A stretch of 64,000 nucleotides of DNA, from the NCBI GenBank assembly GCA_964384915.1, contig CAYLMA010000015.1, positions 1 through 64,000 of the forward strand, written 5' to 3'. Positions 49,682-58,904 of this stretch are shown here, in pieces. The translations under genes and the position numbers were made by a program. Position 1 is the first letter of the stretch; every line of letters starts with the position of its first letter. The notes below the pieces were generated by a model. The model was not told where the DNA came from, did not search any database, and was given only the letters and a program-made list of their open reading frames with translations. The DNA comes from Sulfurimicrobium sp964384915. Lineage in GTDB: Bacteria; Pseudomonadota; Gammaproteobacteria; Burkholderiales; Sulfuricellaceae.

Positions 49682-52465
49682 TTACAACTGCTTCAGCAAG
49701 GACTTGGCTTCCTCAATTCCTGAAAATGGTTTTCCCTTGGCAAGAAGCTGCTCCAACTCTTTGCGCGCTTTTGCCTTGTCGCCCGATTTTGCCAATCCAA
49801 GTACAAAATGATAATGGATTTCTGCCGCCTCGGGTGCAAGGGTGCTTGCCTTTTGCAGAAGGGGCAGGCCGCGTGCCATGTCGCCTTTCTCCACCAGCAA
49901 CCAGCCTAGAGTGTCCATGATCGCTGGGTTGTCAGGTGCCAGCTGGTTGGCTTTTTCAGCATGCTCCAGGGCTCTCGGATCTTTTTCCTGCTGATAGAGC
50001 CAAGCCAGATTGTTCAGTGCCGGAACGTGGTTTGGATTCTGCCGCAGCACAGCCTGATACTGATCGATGGCTGCCTTGTTCTGCTTGCCGGTGAGATATA
50101 TTCCTGCCTGGTACATGCGGCTCTGAATATCTGCAGGATGTTCTTTCAGCCATTGGGTCAAGCGGGAATCCGCAACTTTTCCTTTGCCGGACTGAGTGAG
50201 GGCGATATGCAGTTTCACCATGAGTTGGCCGGCCTTGCCGATAGCGAGTGCCTGTTCGAAGGCTTTTGCCGCAAGCTCAGGTTTTTTTTGCGCCATTAGC
50301 AAATTACCTTCCAGCTCGTAACCTGCGGGTGATTTCAGGTTTTTCTTTTGAATCTGGCGGGCAATTGCAAGGGCTTGCTCGTGATTTCCTTGACTGGTTT
50401 CCAGCGTGGCCAGGGCCAATTGCGCTTCCAGATAATCAGGCTGCAATGCCAGCGCTTTTTTCAGGACGTTGGATGCCTCCGACTGGTTCTTCATTGCCAT
50501 GTGAATGGAGGCGATGCGGAACTGGACAGGCGCGGAGTCCGGTTTCAAGGCGGCGAGCCGGTTGAAAGTTTCCAACGCGCCTGCCTTATCACCGTTGGCA
50601 AATTGTGCCTGTGCCAGAATATCCAGAACTTCCGGGCTGTTTGGGTTGGAACCCTGTAACTTCTTGGCTAGCGCAAGAGCCTTTGATTTTTCGTCTATGC
50701 GCAGATAATGGGCCGCCAGGGTAGTGGCTGGCTGAACTGCGTCCGGGTTTTCCTGGCTTGTTTTTTCCAGCCAGCTTGTGGCTTCCTTGACTTGCTTTTG
50801 GGAAAGAGCAAGGCTGGCCAGTGCGGTCATGATTTGAATATTCTTCTTATCTTTAGTAAGGATAGCCTCAAGGCGATTTTTGGCGATCTCCGGTTTCTTT
50901 TCCTGCAGATCAAGCTGGACAAGGCTCATCACAGCCGGGAAGTTGGCGGGTTGTATTGAAAGCGCTTTTTCAAAGCTTGCGCGGGCATTGGAAAAGTCTT
51001 TCTTGCCTGCATAGGCTGCGCCTTGAAGATTGTAGGCCAGGGGATTGTCAGGCTGTTCTTTTTCGATGGCTTTCGCCGCAGAGAGCGCCTTGTCGTATTT
51101 CTTGAGGCGAAGATGGGTCATTGCCAGCAAGACGCCTGCCTTGGGCGATTTCGCATCCAGTTTTACCGCTGTTTCCATTTCGGCTATTGCATGGTCGTTT
51201 TCGCCTAGCGCCAATTTGCTCATTCCCAGGGCCGAATGGAGTTGTGCCGATTGCGGGGCAAGTGCGCTGGCCTTTGCAAAATACTCCGTTGCCTTGGTGA
51301 AGTTCCCCGCTTGCATCTGCAATTCGCCTGCTAGAGCGAAAACTTGCGCATCCTGTTGCGCGTCAACAAGCGCCGGAGACAATATATTGAGTGCATCCTG
51401 TGTCTGACGTTTTTTCATCAGGGTGGAAGCCAGCAATTTACGGGCATAGAGATTGCCCGGATTTTCCCCCAGGTATTTTTTCAAGTGTAGTTCAGCTTGT
51501 GGCATCGAGCCCAGGGAGTATTGCACCGCGCCGGACAGCAGTATGCTTGGCATGTGTTCTGGCGCAACGCGCAGGACTTGCTGAAGGGATTCCAATGCGG
51601 CCTCAGGCTTGCCTTGGCGGAAATCGAGCAAAGCCTGGGTATAGAAAACGATCAGGCTGTTTGGTGTTGCCTTGCGCGCCACGTCGATACTTGCCTTTGC
51701 GGCATCGAATTTTCCCGTCGCAATTTCCAGATACGCCTTGTTGATATTTGCAGGCGTATTATCTGGCTGTAACTTCAAAACCTGTTCATAGGCGGAGAGA
51801 GCCGGCTCGATTTTTCCCTGAGCACGCAGCAAATCGCCTTTGAAAAGCCAGGCATTCGTGTCTTGCGGGTTTTTGCTTACCGCTTGCTCGGCGAAGCGCA
51901 TCGCTGCATCGACATCTCTCTCCATGAGCGAATGCTTGGCCAAGCCGATGAGCGCATCCGGGTAGTCAGGCTTATTCTTCAGGGCTTGTTCAAACGACTC
52001 CCGGGCTTCCTGGCCTTTGCCCAGGGCCAGATAAGCATTGCCGCGCAAGCAAGATATTTCAGCTGATCCCTTTTCTTCCGCAACCTGTTTTGTTTCATCC
52101 AGAACTTGCTGGAACTGACCCTCGGCGAGCAAGGCTTTTCCCAGGTCTGGCAGCACCTTGGCGGGACTCATGCCTAGGCTTAACGCTTTGCGGAGTTCCT
52201 TTTCAGCCGATTTTGTGTCTCCAGTTTTGGAATAAATTTCTCCTAGGAGAAAACGTGCTTCAGAATTATCCGGATTCTTCTGCAAGGCATTCTTGAGTTG
52301 AATAATGGCGGCCTTGATGTCGCCTTTTTGCTGAAGTTGCTCGGCCTCCGCGACTAGTGCCTGAGCAGTCTGTGTCTTGCCGCAGGAAGTCACGCCACCC
52401 ATGAGCAAGGCTGCTCCTAATAGAATGAACGTGGCTTTCATTGGCTTGTTTGTACGGTTTGGCAT
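49682..52465 (-). CDS. prsT: XrtA/PEP-CTERM system TPR-repeat lipoprotein PrsT
   Basis: 927 residues, the length and pattern of PrsT. A signal peptide ends in a lipobox (GVTSC, Cys28), so it is a lipoprotein. The rest is a near-continuous array of tetratricopeptide repeats (about 20 units with the A..LL....A....P pattern), from AEQLQQKGDIKAAIIQLKNAL to the C-terminal LAKGKPFSGIEEAKSLLKQL. It is a hallmark accessory protein of exosortase A loci, probably a periplasmic or outer-membrane scaffold for exopolysaccharide or sorted proteins. The start may be 52465 or the ATG at 52441. It heads the minus-strand operon with the methyltransferase and acyltransferases. Confidence 0.94.
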   Translation of the reverse strand: MPNRTNKPMKATFILLGAALLMGGVTSCGKTQTAQALVAEAEQLQQKGDIKAAIIQLKNALQKNPDNSEARFLLGEIYSKTGDTKSAEKELRKALSLGMSPAKVLPDLGKALLAEGQFQQVLDETKQVAEEKGSAEISCLRGNAYLALGKGQEARESFEQALKNKPDYPDALIGLAKHSLMERDVDAAMRFAEQAVSKNPQDTNAWLFKGDLLRAQGKIEPALSAYEQVLKLQPDNTPANINKAYLEIATGKFDAAKASIDVARKATPNSLIVFYTQALLDFRQGKPEAALESLQQVLRVAPEHMPSILLSGAVQYSLGSMPQAELHLKKYLGENPGNLYARKLLASTLMKKRQTQDALNILSPALVDAQQDAQVFALAGELQMQAGNFTKATEYFAKASALAPQSAQLHSALGMSKLALGENDHAIAEMETAVKLDAKSPKAGVLLAMTHLRLKKYDKALSAAKAIEKEQPDNPLAYNLQGAAYAGKKDFSNARASFEKALSIQPANFPAVMSLVQLDLQEKKPEIAKNRLEAILTKDKKNIQIMTALASLALSQKQVKEATSWLEKTSQENPDAVQPATTLAAHYLRIDEKSKALALAKKLQGSNPNSPEVLDILAQAQFANGDKAGALETFNRLAALKPDSAPVQFRIASIHMAMKNQSEASNVLKKALALQPDYLEAQLALATLETSQGNHEQALAIARQIQKKNLKSPAGYELEGNLLMAQKKPELAAKAFEQALAIGKAGQLMVKLHIALTQSGKGKVADSRLTQWLKEHPADIQSRMYQAGIYLTGKQNKAAIDQYQAVLRQNPNHVPALNNLAWLYQQEKDPRALEHAEKANQLAPDNPAIMDTLGWLLVEKGDMARGLPLLQKASTLAPEAAEIHYHFVLGLAKSGDKAKARKELEQLLAKGKPFSGIEEAKSLLKQL

Positions 52466-52836
52466 GTTTTATTGTCCTGACATCTGAGGAGAATTGGTTT
52501 GTCGATGTGGCGTCATTCGACCGGATAAACAGCAGGCCAGATAGTTTTCAAGCGCCCCAGTGGCTACCGCTCAACCTGATTTCATCGCTATTCCAGGTGA
52601 TAATTATATGCAATCCAGGCGGCAGGTGCTCTGCACGCCCACATGAAATGTAAACTATAGACCCTCTAGAACATTATGTCTCATTATAGGTCAATGACGT
52701 GGCCTGGCTGCACGAGACGAATGGGAGAGGCTTCCTTTGAATATGTTTTCCAGCCAACGCGGCCTACCCACTCTGCCGGCATGAAGCGTGCAAGTATGGC
52801 TACGGGAAACACAGCCGCTGTGTGGCGGTGGCACTT

Positions 52837-54969
52837 CTAATTTGCTATTTTCGGCTGCTGCAGCAGAACCAGGGATCGTCCTTGAAGCGGATAGGCGCTG
52901 CCACGAGCATATCGCTTATGATTCGAAGCGCCGGAAAAACTCGTGTCCACGGCAACCAGCCAACGCCCGTGTGGGCAGAAGCTCGGCAACGTAAAGGGGA
53001 TCTCGTCGGAAGACGCATTCAACATGAGCAGGAAATCATCGTCTCCAACCGGGCTTCCCCGCCTGTCAACCTCGCCGATGGCATCTCCCGCGAGATACAT
53101 GCCGAGGCAGCGGGCGAATCCCTGGCTCCACTCGGCGTCGCCCATCTCCAGGCCGTCGGGATTAAACCACATGATGTTCTTGTTTTTTCCGCGTAACCGC
53201 TGTTCCTGGAAAAAGCTGCGCCGGTGGAAAACCGGGTGTTCTTTGCGCAAAGTGATCATGTGCCGGACGAACGCAAGCAGTTCTTCATCTTCCGGGTTCA
53301 GTTTCCAATCGAGCCAATTGATCTCGTTGTCCTGGCAATAGGCATTATTGTTGCCCTGCTGGCTGCGCCCCATCTCATCGCCGGACAGCAGCATGGGCAC
53401 ACCCTGGGAAAGAAACAGCGTGGCCATAAAGTTGCGTTTTTGCCGGGCGCGCAGGGCGAGTATGTCCGGCTTGTCGGTCGGCCCCTCGATGCCGCAATTC
53501 CAGGACAGGTTATGATCGTGCCCATCCCGGTTTTTCTCGCCATTGGCCTGATTGTGTTTCTGCTCGTAGCTGACCAGATCGTGCAGGGTGAAGCCGTCAT
53601 GGGCGGTGATGAAATTGATGCTGGCGTAAGGCCGGCGGCCATTGTGGGCGTACAGGTCGCTCGATCCGGTGAGACGGTAGGCGAGGTCGCCGATCAGCCC
53701 CCCTTCGCCCTTCCAGTAGGCGCGTACAGCGTCCCGGTATTTGGCGTTCCACTCGGTCCATCCGACCGGGAAATTGCCTACCTGATAGCCGCCTTCCCCC
53801 AGATCCCAAGGCTCGGCGATCAGCTTTACCCGAGACAGCACCGGGTCCTGGTGGATGATGTCGAAAAAAGCACCGAGCCGGTCCACATCGTGCAGTTCCC
53901 GAGCCAGCGCCGCCGCCAGGTCGAAACGGAAGCCGTCCACATGCATTTCCTGAACCCAGTAGCGCAGGCTGTCCATGATCAATTGCAGCACGCGCGGCTG
54001 CATCATGTTGAGGGTGTTGCCGCAGCCGGTGTAATCCATGCAGAAGCGCAGATTGTCCTGCGTCAGGCGATAATAGGCGGCGTTGTCGATCCCGCGCAAG
54101 CTCAGTGTCGGTCCGAGGTGGTTGCCTTCGGCGGTATGGTTGTAAACCACGTCCAGAATGACTTCGAGGCCAGCCCGGTGCAGCGTTTTAACCATGGTTT
54201 TGAATTCTTTTACCGCGTCATCAGTCGCGGCGTAGCGCCGGTCCGGCACAAAAAACCCAAGGGAGTTATAACCCCAGTAGTTGCGCAGCCCGTTTTGCAG
54301 CAGGTGGCGGTCGTCCACGAAACAATGCACAGGCATCAGTTCCACGGCAGTCACTCCCAGGCGTTGCAGATGTTCAATGGCCGGGGCGCTGGCAAGGCCG
54401 GAGTAGGTTCCGCGCAAAGCCGCGGGGATGCCGGGGTGAAGCGCGGTGTAGCCCTTGACGTGCAATTCGTAAATGATGGTGTCGTTCCAGGCCGTGTCCG
54501 GAGGCTGGTCGTCCTCCCAGTCGAAGGCCGGATCGATCACCTGGCATTTTGGCATCGCCAGCGCGTTGTCGCGCCAGTCGAAAGACAGGTCTTCCTGCTT
54601 GGCTCCGATTTTGTAACCGAAGTGGGCATCGCTCCAGCGCAGCTTGCCCACCGCCGCCTTGGCGTGGGGGTCAAGCAACAGTTTGTTGGGATTGAAGCGG
54701 TGACCCTGCTGCGGCTGGTAGGGCCCGTAAACCCGGTAGCCATACAAAAGCCCCGGCTTTGCTTCCGGCAGGTAGCAATGCCACACCAGGTCGGTCTGTT
54801 CCCGCATCTCGATGCGATCTGTTTCGCGCCTGCCGCGCGCATCGAACAGGCATAGCTCAACTTTTTCCGCATGCTCCGAGAAAAGGGCGAAATTCACGCC
54901 ATTCCCGTCCCAGGTTGCGCCCTGGGGGTACGGTTTTCCGGGCCGAACGACTGTCACCTGCTTGCTCAT
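52837..54969 (-). CDS. glgX: Glycogen debranching enzyme GlgX
   Basis: GH13-family isoamylase-type enzyme of 710 residues that hydrolyses alpha-1,6 branches of glycogen. It has an N-terminal CBM48-like domain (GKPYPQGATWDGNGVNFALFSEHA) and a catalytic barrel with VVYNHTAEG, the nucleophile Asp in DGFRFDLAAAL, the acid Glu in LIAEPWDLGEGG and the third Asp in FITAHDGFTLHD. Length fits GlgX/TreX. The start at 54969 (MSKQVTVVRPG) has AAGGA seven bases upstream. The gap to prsT (52466-52836, 371 bp) shows no gene and should hold the prsT promoter. Confidence 0.95.
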   Translation of the reverse strand: MSKQVTVVRPGKPYPQGATWDGNGVNFALFSEHAEKVELCLFDARGRRETDRIEMREQTDLVWHCYLPEAKPGLLYGYRVYGPYQPQQGHRFNPNKLLLDPHAKAAVGKLRWSDAHFGYKIGAKQEDLSFDWRDNALAMPKCQVIDPAFDWEDDQPPDTAWNDTIIYELHVKGYTALHPGIPAALRGTYSGLASAPAIEHLQRLGVTAVELMPVHCFVDDRHLLQNGLRNYWGYNSLGFFVPDRRYAATDDAVKEFKTMVKTLHRAGLEVILDVVYNHTAEGNHLGPTLSLRGIDNAAYYRLTQDNLRFCMDYTGCGNTLNMMQPRVLQLIMDSLRYWVQEMHVDGFRFDLAAALARELHDVDRLGAFFDIIHQDPVLSRVKLIAEPWDLGEGGYQVGNFPVGWTEWNAKYRDAVRAYWKGEGGLIGDLAYRLTGSSDLYAHNGRRPYASINFITAHDGFTLHDLVSYEQKHNQANGEKNRDGHDHNLSWNCGIEGPTDKPDILALRARQKRNFMATLFLSQGVPMLLSGDEMGRSQQGNNNAYCQDNEINWLDWKLNPEDEELLAFVRHMITLRKEHPVFHRRSFFQEQRLRGKNKNIMWFNPDGLEMGDAEWSQGFARCLGMYLAGDAIGEVDRRGSPVGDDDFLLMLNASSDEIPFTLPSFCPHGRWLVAVDTSFSGASNHKRYARGSAYPLQGRSLVLLQQPKIAN

Positions 54970-55057
54970 TTCATATTCCTTGTCTCGTTGGCATGTGTCA
55001 CGCATGATGATTGTCCGTGACTGGACATTTCATGCCCCCAAGACTACATGGCCTGGG

Positions 55058-55555
55058 TTACAACTGGAATGCGATATGGTTCAATTTCGCCCGGCACGCA
55101 AGATTTCCCTTGTCCGGCTTGATGGTCATTTTCAGGTCTGTGAGTTGAGGAAGGTCCAGTTTCAGTTCCTCTCTTTGGAACGTGCTTCCGTCCGGGCTGA
55201 AATGATATTCGTGCCGCAGGATTTCCCGGAAATGGGCACCGGAATCGGTGGAGACCTCAAAACAGATTTCCTGTGTGCGCGCGACTTCTCGCTCCTCGAT
55301 TTCATAAACGATTGCAGTGATGTTCTGGGGGGAGTCGAATTTGAAAATCAGGGTCTGCGGTCCAGCGGACCCCGCCACCCACTGCGAGCTGCCCAGCCCC
55401 GTGCTGCCGTCAACGATATTGTCCAGAGGGAAATTTTCGGATTCGGACGTGGCGATGAGCTCCGCGCTCCGGATGATGTCGATGGTGTTCGCAGTTGCAG
55501 GCATGGCAGCCTCGTTTGCGGACGGAACAATCTTTTTCCTAAGCTTTTCGTGCAT
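55058..55555 (-). CDS. Discoidin-like (F5/8 type C) domain protein
   Basis: 165 residues, tentatively assigned. The sequence ENFPLDNIVDGSTGLGSSQWVAG followed by LIFKFDSPQNITAIVYEIEE resembles the start of galactose-binding discoidin domains, which bind sugars or other ligands, and the end is beta-rich (LKMTIKPDKGNLACRAKLNHIAF). No signal peptide is seen, so it appears cytoplasmic. The start at 55555 has GGAG six bases upstream. It is 88 bp upstream of glgX on the same strand; a role in binding alpha-glucan is conceivable but is inference. Confidence 0.7.
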   Translation of the reverse strand: MHEKLRKKIVPSANEAAMPATANTIDIIRSAELIATSESENFPLDNIVDGSTGLGSSQWVAGSAGPQTLIFKFDSPQNITAIVYEIEEREVARTQEICFEVSTDSGAHFREILRHEYHFSPDGSTFQREELKLDLPQLTDLKMTIKPDKGNLACRAKLNHIAFQL

Positions 55556-56231
55556 TCTGTTCTCCAGGTTGTGTGGCAGATCTATCGCCAAGCAGCGATT
55601 TGACGTCGGACGTCATCTGAACAAGGCAGTCGGAAACGAAGCAGACGGCCAAACCCGTGTGGCTTTGAACTTGCACCAGCAGCCGGCCCGAGTCATGGCA
55701 AGAAACGTTCCGGGACGGATGATGAGGCTGGCGTGTTGAGTCATTGGAAAAATCAACCGTGCTGTCAGTAATTTCGCGAGCGATGGCCGTATCTGGTGCT
55801 GAGACTATTCGCCCTCGGGCTTGCCGCTGCTTCCGCCTGTTAACAGGGTTTTGATTGAGAATCATAGCATAGCCACGGTTTTGCCAAGGAGATGGCTGAT
55901 TCTTGGAAGAGGCGGCTCAATCGAAGTGGAAGGTGGATAGCACATCGATGGCTTTATCAAAGCCTTTCCGGGTGAAGCTGGGAGTCAGGAAGATTCTGAG
56001 CACAGAGTCGCCAGCATGAAGTGGCGTATGACACGTTACCAGTTTTTCTTCGTATCGTTCGAAACCGCTGATTAGCAGCTCGCCAAAGCGGTTCGGTGAG
56101 GGAGTGGAATACTGATTCCTACGGCTATGATAGCATCTAGTTTGTTTGTCCCATGGAGGCGGGTAGTGGTTATGCGGGCTATCCAGCCAGTGCCGCCTTA
56201 AGACGACGGCTTCATTTCTAGAATCCAGAAC

Positions 56232-56478
56232 TTTAAACCTAAAAACCTCAGTTGACCGCTTTATTGAGTGCATAACGCAATGAATTTAATAAATTTATTC
56301 TTGAATCATGGATTCACCCGTTTGGTGACGTCGCTACGTAGTGGATTGCACTGTTTTTGGGGCGCATGGCTGCGTTGCAACTCCTTGGAATGGAGCGACC
56401 ATTCCGCGTCGTTGCGCCTTGCCCTGCGCCCCAAAAACCGTACACTCCACCACGTCCAACTGAGGTTTCTAGGTTAAA
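56232..56478. mobile_element. Terminal-inverted-repeat element (MITE-like), about 247 bp
   Basis: The ends match as inverted repeats: left AACCTAAAAACCTCAGTTG (within 56232-56256), right CAACTGAGGTTTCTAGGTT (within 56454-56478), 22 of about 25 positions. Inside, 56336-56452 forms a long imperfect hairpin with arms TTTTTGGGGCGCA/TGCGCCCCAAAAA and further inner pairing (GGAATGG/CCATTCC). No transposase is encoded. The preceding stretch 55592-56231 (640 bp) shows no gene I can support; an open frame at 55917-56273 runs into the element and looks spurious. Confidence 0.6.
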
Positions 56479-56955
56479 TTGCTCAAAATCAGAATCGACA
56501 CTGAAAAACAGACACTTGAATTGCTGGATGAATCACGGCTAGTCAGGCGCTTTCCGGTTTCTACCGCAAAAAATGGGGCGGGGGAGGTGTCGGGCAGTTT
56601 TTGTACCCCGCGCGGCAGGCATGTGGTGCGCGCCAGGATCGGCGCAGGCTTGCCGGAAAATACCGTGTTCGTGCGGCGACGCCCTTCGGGTGAGGGCTAC
56701 AGCGATGAATTAGGGCGTCAGTTCCCAGAGCGTGACTGGATTTTAAGCCGCATTCTCTGGCTTTCCGGCTGTGAACCCGGTTTCAATCGCCTGGGTGAGG
56801 TCGATACGATGCGGCGCTACATCTACATTCATGGCACGCCACACGAGGAAGCCGTAGGCAGCCCGGTTTCCCATGGCTGTATCAGGATGCGAATGCACGA
56901 TATGGTGGAGTTGTTTGAGCTGGTGCCCGTAGGGACACCAGTGGAGATTGTGTAA
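56479..56955 (+). CDS. L,D-transpeptidase (YkuD domain) family protein
   Basis: 158 residues, one YkuD-type catalytic domain that would cross-link or modify peptidoglycan through a cysteine. The catalytic motif is intact: His118 in YIHGTP and Cys134 in GSPVSHGCIRM. There is no signal peptide, as in several short family members, so its export route is unclear. The start must be TTG at 56479: an in-frame TAG lies two codons upstream and no other start is available near the family-like N-terminus. The AGG ribosome site at 56471 lies inside the right end of the inverted-repeat element. Confidence 0.87.
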   Translation: MLKIRIDTEKQTLELLDESRLVRRFPVSTAKNGAGEVSGSFCTPRGRHVVRARIGAGLPENTVFVRRRPSGEGYSDELGRQFPERDWILSRILWLSGCEPGFNRLGEVDTMRRYIYIHGTPHEEAVGSPVSHGCIRMRMHDMVELFELVPVGTPVEIV

Positions 56956-57125
56956 AAAATTGCTGCGACAATTATAGGGGTGGCGAGCCTGACCCCCGGC
57001 ACTTGCAGTAAATGGCTGTGGCTGCTGGCTTCCGCCCCTGACCAGATTCACCACCTTGCAATGCGGGGAGGCCCGCCATAAGACTGAATGCCAAGGTTAC
57101 GCATGGATTACACACGAATCAAAAG

Positions 57126-57159
57126 CAAAGGGCCTGGATCACTCCAAGCCCCTTTATTA
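57126..57159 (-). terminator. Terminator of tRNA-Glu
   Basis: On the minus strand an eight-pair stem GGCTTGGA/TCCAGGCC with loop GTGA, extended by AAAG/CTTT, followed by a T-rich stretch, directly after the tRNA. Confidence 0.75.
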
Positions 57160-57161
57160 TC

Positions 57162-57237
57162 TGGCGTCCCCAACGAGATTCGAACTCGTGTTACCGCCGT
57201 GAAAGGGCGATGTCCTAGGCCTCTAGACGATAGGGAC
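57162..57237 (-). tRNA. tRNA-Glu (UUC)
   Basis: 76 bases including an encoded CCA. Acceptor stem GTCCCTA/TGGGGAC (one G-T pair), anticodon loop CTTTCAC giving TTC, and T-arm ACGAGTTCGAATCTCGT. It lies seven bases downstream of a small membrane-protein frame on the same strand. Confidence 0.96.
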
Positions 57238-57244
57238 TAAATCT

Positions 57245-57430
57245 TTACTTCTTTGTCAGCTGGGTAGTCGTTATGCCCGTAAGCAACAAGATAAAACCGA
57301 CAGGAACCCATGACAACCAAAAAACAATTATTTCACTATCTCCTGATGGCAGATTATAAAAACCTACCGCCAGACCAACAATTGTACAAAAGAAACCGAG
57401 GTAAGAAGTTACTACGCCTAGCTGGTTCAT
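57245..57430 (-). CDS. Small two-helix membrane protein (hypothetical)
   Basis: A 61-residue frame starting MNQLGVVTSYLGFF with two clear membrane helices (about residues 8-25 and 34-54) joined by a short polar loop (NLPSGDSE) and a basic end QLTKK. No family recognised. The ribosome site is weak; a longer frame to 57559 exists but its extra part is not convincing. It ends seven bases before tRNA-Glu, so it must be cotranscribed with the tRNA or overlap its promoter. It may be a chance frame. Confidence 0.45.
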   Translation of the reverse strand: MNQLGVVTSYLGFFCTIVGLAVGFYNLPSGDSEIIVFWLSWVPVGFILLLTGITTTQLTKK

Positions 57431-57659
57431 TCTGTTCGCTTTGTCGCTCGAAGCAAAAAGTCTGCGCATTATAGTGAGCCATTTAGGGCTCGTCAAGCCA
57501 TTTGTAGAGAACTGTTTTTGCGGCGCTCGCGCAAGCCAAAGCAGCCGGGCGGAAGACAAGCCTCTTGCCGTAAGTAAAATCCGGACGGAGCCGCATGCCG
57601 CGGTTGCTTTTGATCTGCTATAGTTCAGACACCTATTTTGGATAGAAATAAATTCATTC

Positions 57660-58904
57660 GTGTCTCCCTTCGAACTCTTTATCGGATTGCGTTATACCCG
57701 TGCCAAGCGGCGCAATCACTTCATTTCCTTCATTTCACTGATTTCCATGGCGGGCATTGCGCTGGGCGTGGCGGCGCTGATTGTGGTGCTTTCGGTCATG
57801 AACGGCTTCCAGCAGGAATTGCGTGCGCGCATTCTCGGTGTGGCCTCGCATATCCAGATTACCGGCGGCGACAATACCCTGGCCGACTGGCGCGGTGTTG
57901 TAGAGGACGCTTCGCGCCACCCTGAAGTCGCCGCCGCCGCGCCCTACATCATGGCCCAGAACATGCTGACTTTCGATCAGGCGGTGCAGGGGGCGATCGT
58001 GCGCGGCATCCTGCCCGAACTCGAAAGCGGGGTGGCGCAGTTTTCCAGCCACATGAAGCAGGGGCGGCTTGAGGATTTGCGTTCCGGCGAATTCGGCATC
58101 GTGCTCGGCTCCGAACTGGCGCGGGCGCTTGGCGCTCGGTTGGGCGACAAGGTGGTGGTGATGGCGCCGCAGGGGCAGGTGACGCCGGCAGGCGTGGTGC
58201 CGCGCCTGAAGCAGTTCACCGTCAGGGGCATCTTTGAAGTCGGCATGTACGAATATGACTATGGGCTGGCGCTGATCCATATCGACGATGCGGCCCGGCT
58301 GTACCGCATGGATGAGCGGGTTTCGGGCGTGCGGCTGGCGCTTAAAGACCTTTACAGCGCGCCTCAGGTATCGCGCGAGCTAATGGACCTCATGCGGGGC
58401 GACTTTTACATCAGCGACTGGACACGCCAGCATGCCAACTTTTTCCGCGCCATCCAGATCGAGAAGAATGTGATGTTCATCATCCTGTTGCTGATCGTCG
58501 CCGTAGCGGCGTTCAACATTGTTTCCACCCTGGTGATGGCCGTAACTGACAAGCAGGCGGACATCGCCATCCTGCGCACCCTGGGTGCATCGCCTGCCAG
58601 CATCATGAAAATCTTCATCGTACAGGGGGCGTTGATCGGCTTGATAGGCATGCTCATCGGGGTCGGGGGCGGGGTGCTTCTTGCGCTCAACATCGATGTG
58701 ATCGTGCCCGCGATCGAGCGCCTCTTTGGCGTCGTATTCCTTGCGAAAGATGTTTATTATATCAGCGAGTTGCCATCGAAACTTGACGTTAATGATGTGA
58801 TTTATGTGGCTTCGGTTTCGTTCGCCCTGACCTTGCTTGCGACGCTTTACCCCAGTTACCGGGCGTCAAAAACCAACCCGGCGGAGGCGCTCAGATATGA
58901 ATAG
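57660..58904 (+). CDS. lolC: Lipoprotein-releasing ABC transporter permease LolC/E
   Basis: Inner-membrane subunit that releases lipoproteins to the carrier LolA. 414 residues: one N-terminal helix in a conserved start (SPFELFIGLRYTRAKRRNHFISFISLISM), a large periplasmic domain (about 45-260) and three C-terminal helices with LGASPASIMKIFIVQGALIGLIG and YPSYRASKTNPAEALRYE. It starts with GTG and has a poor ribosome site. Its stop overlaps the lolD start. Only one permease gene is present, so it may act as a homodimer (LolF-like) or pair with a LolE elsewhere. Confidence 0.94.
   Translation: MSPFELFIGLRYTRAKRRNHFISFISLISMAGIALGVAALIVVLSVMNGFQQELRARILGVASHIQITGGDNTLADWRGVVEDASRHPEVAAAAPYIMAQNMLTFDQAVQGAIVRGILPELESGVAQFSSHMKQGRLEDLRSGEFGIVLGSELARALGARLGDKVVVMAPQGQVTPAGVVPRLKQFTVRGIFEVGMYEYDYGLALIHIDDAARLYRMDERVSGVRLALKDLYSAPQVSRELMDLMRGDFYISDWTRQHANFFRAIQIEKNVMFIILLLIVAVAAFNIVSTLVMAVTDKQADIAILRTLGASPASIMKIFIVQGALIGLIGMLIGVGGGVLLALNIDVIVPAIERLFGVVFLAKDVYYISELPSKLDVNDVIYVASVSFALTLLATLYPSYRASKTNPAEALRYE

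Noticed and set aside
52500..52522. A further TGTCGA sequence just upstream of prsT
   Set aside because: It lacks the TTACA half at the required spacing, lies only about 35 bases from the prsT start and has no -24/-12 element downstream.
53224..54855. 543-codon plus-strand frame
   Set aside because: Antisense of glgX; His/Gln/Val-rich composition and no domain pattern.
55917..56273. 118-codon minus-strand frame in a 640-bp gap
   Set aside because: Begins inside the inverted-repeat element, has low-complexity His/Arg/Pro-rich sequence, no ribosome site and no family resemblance.
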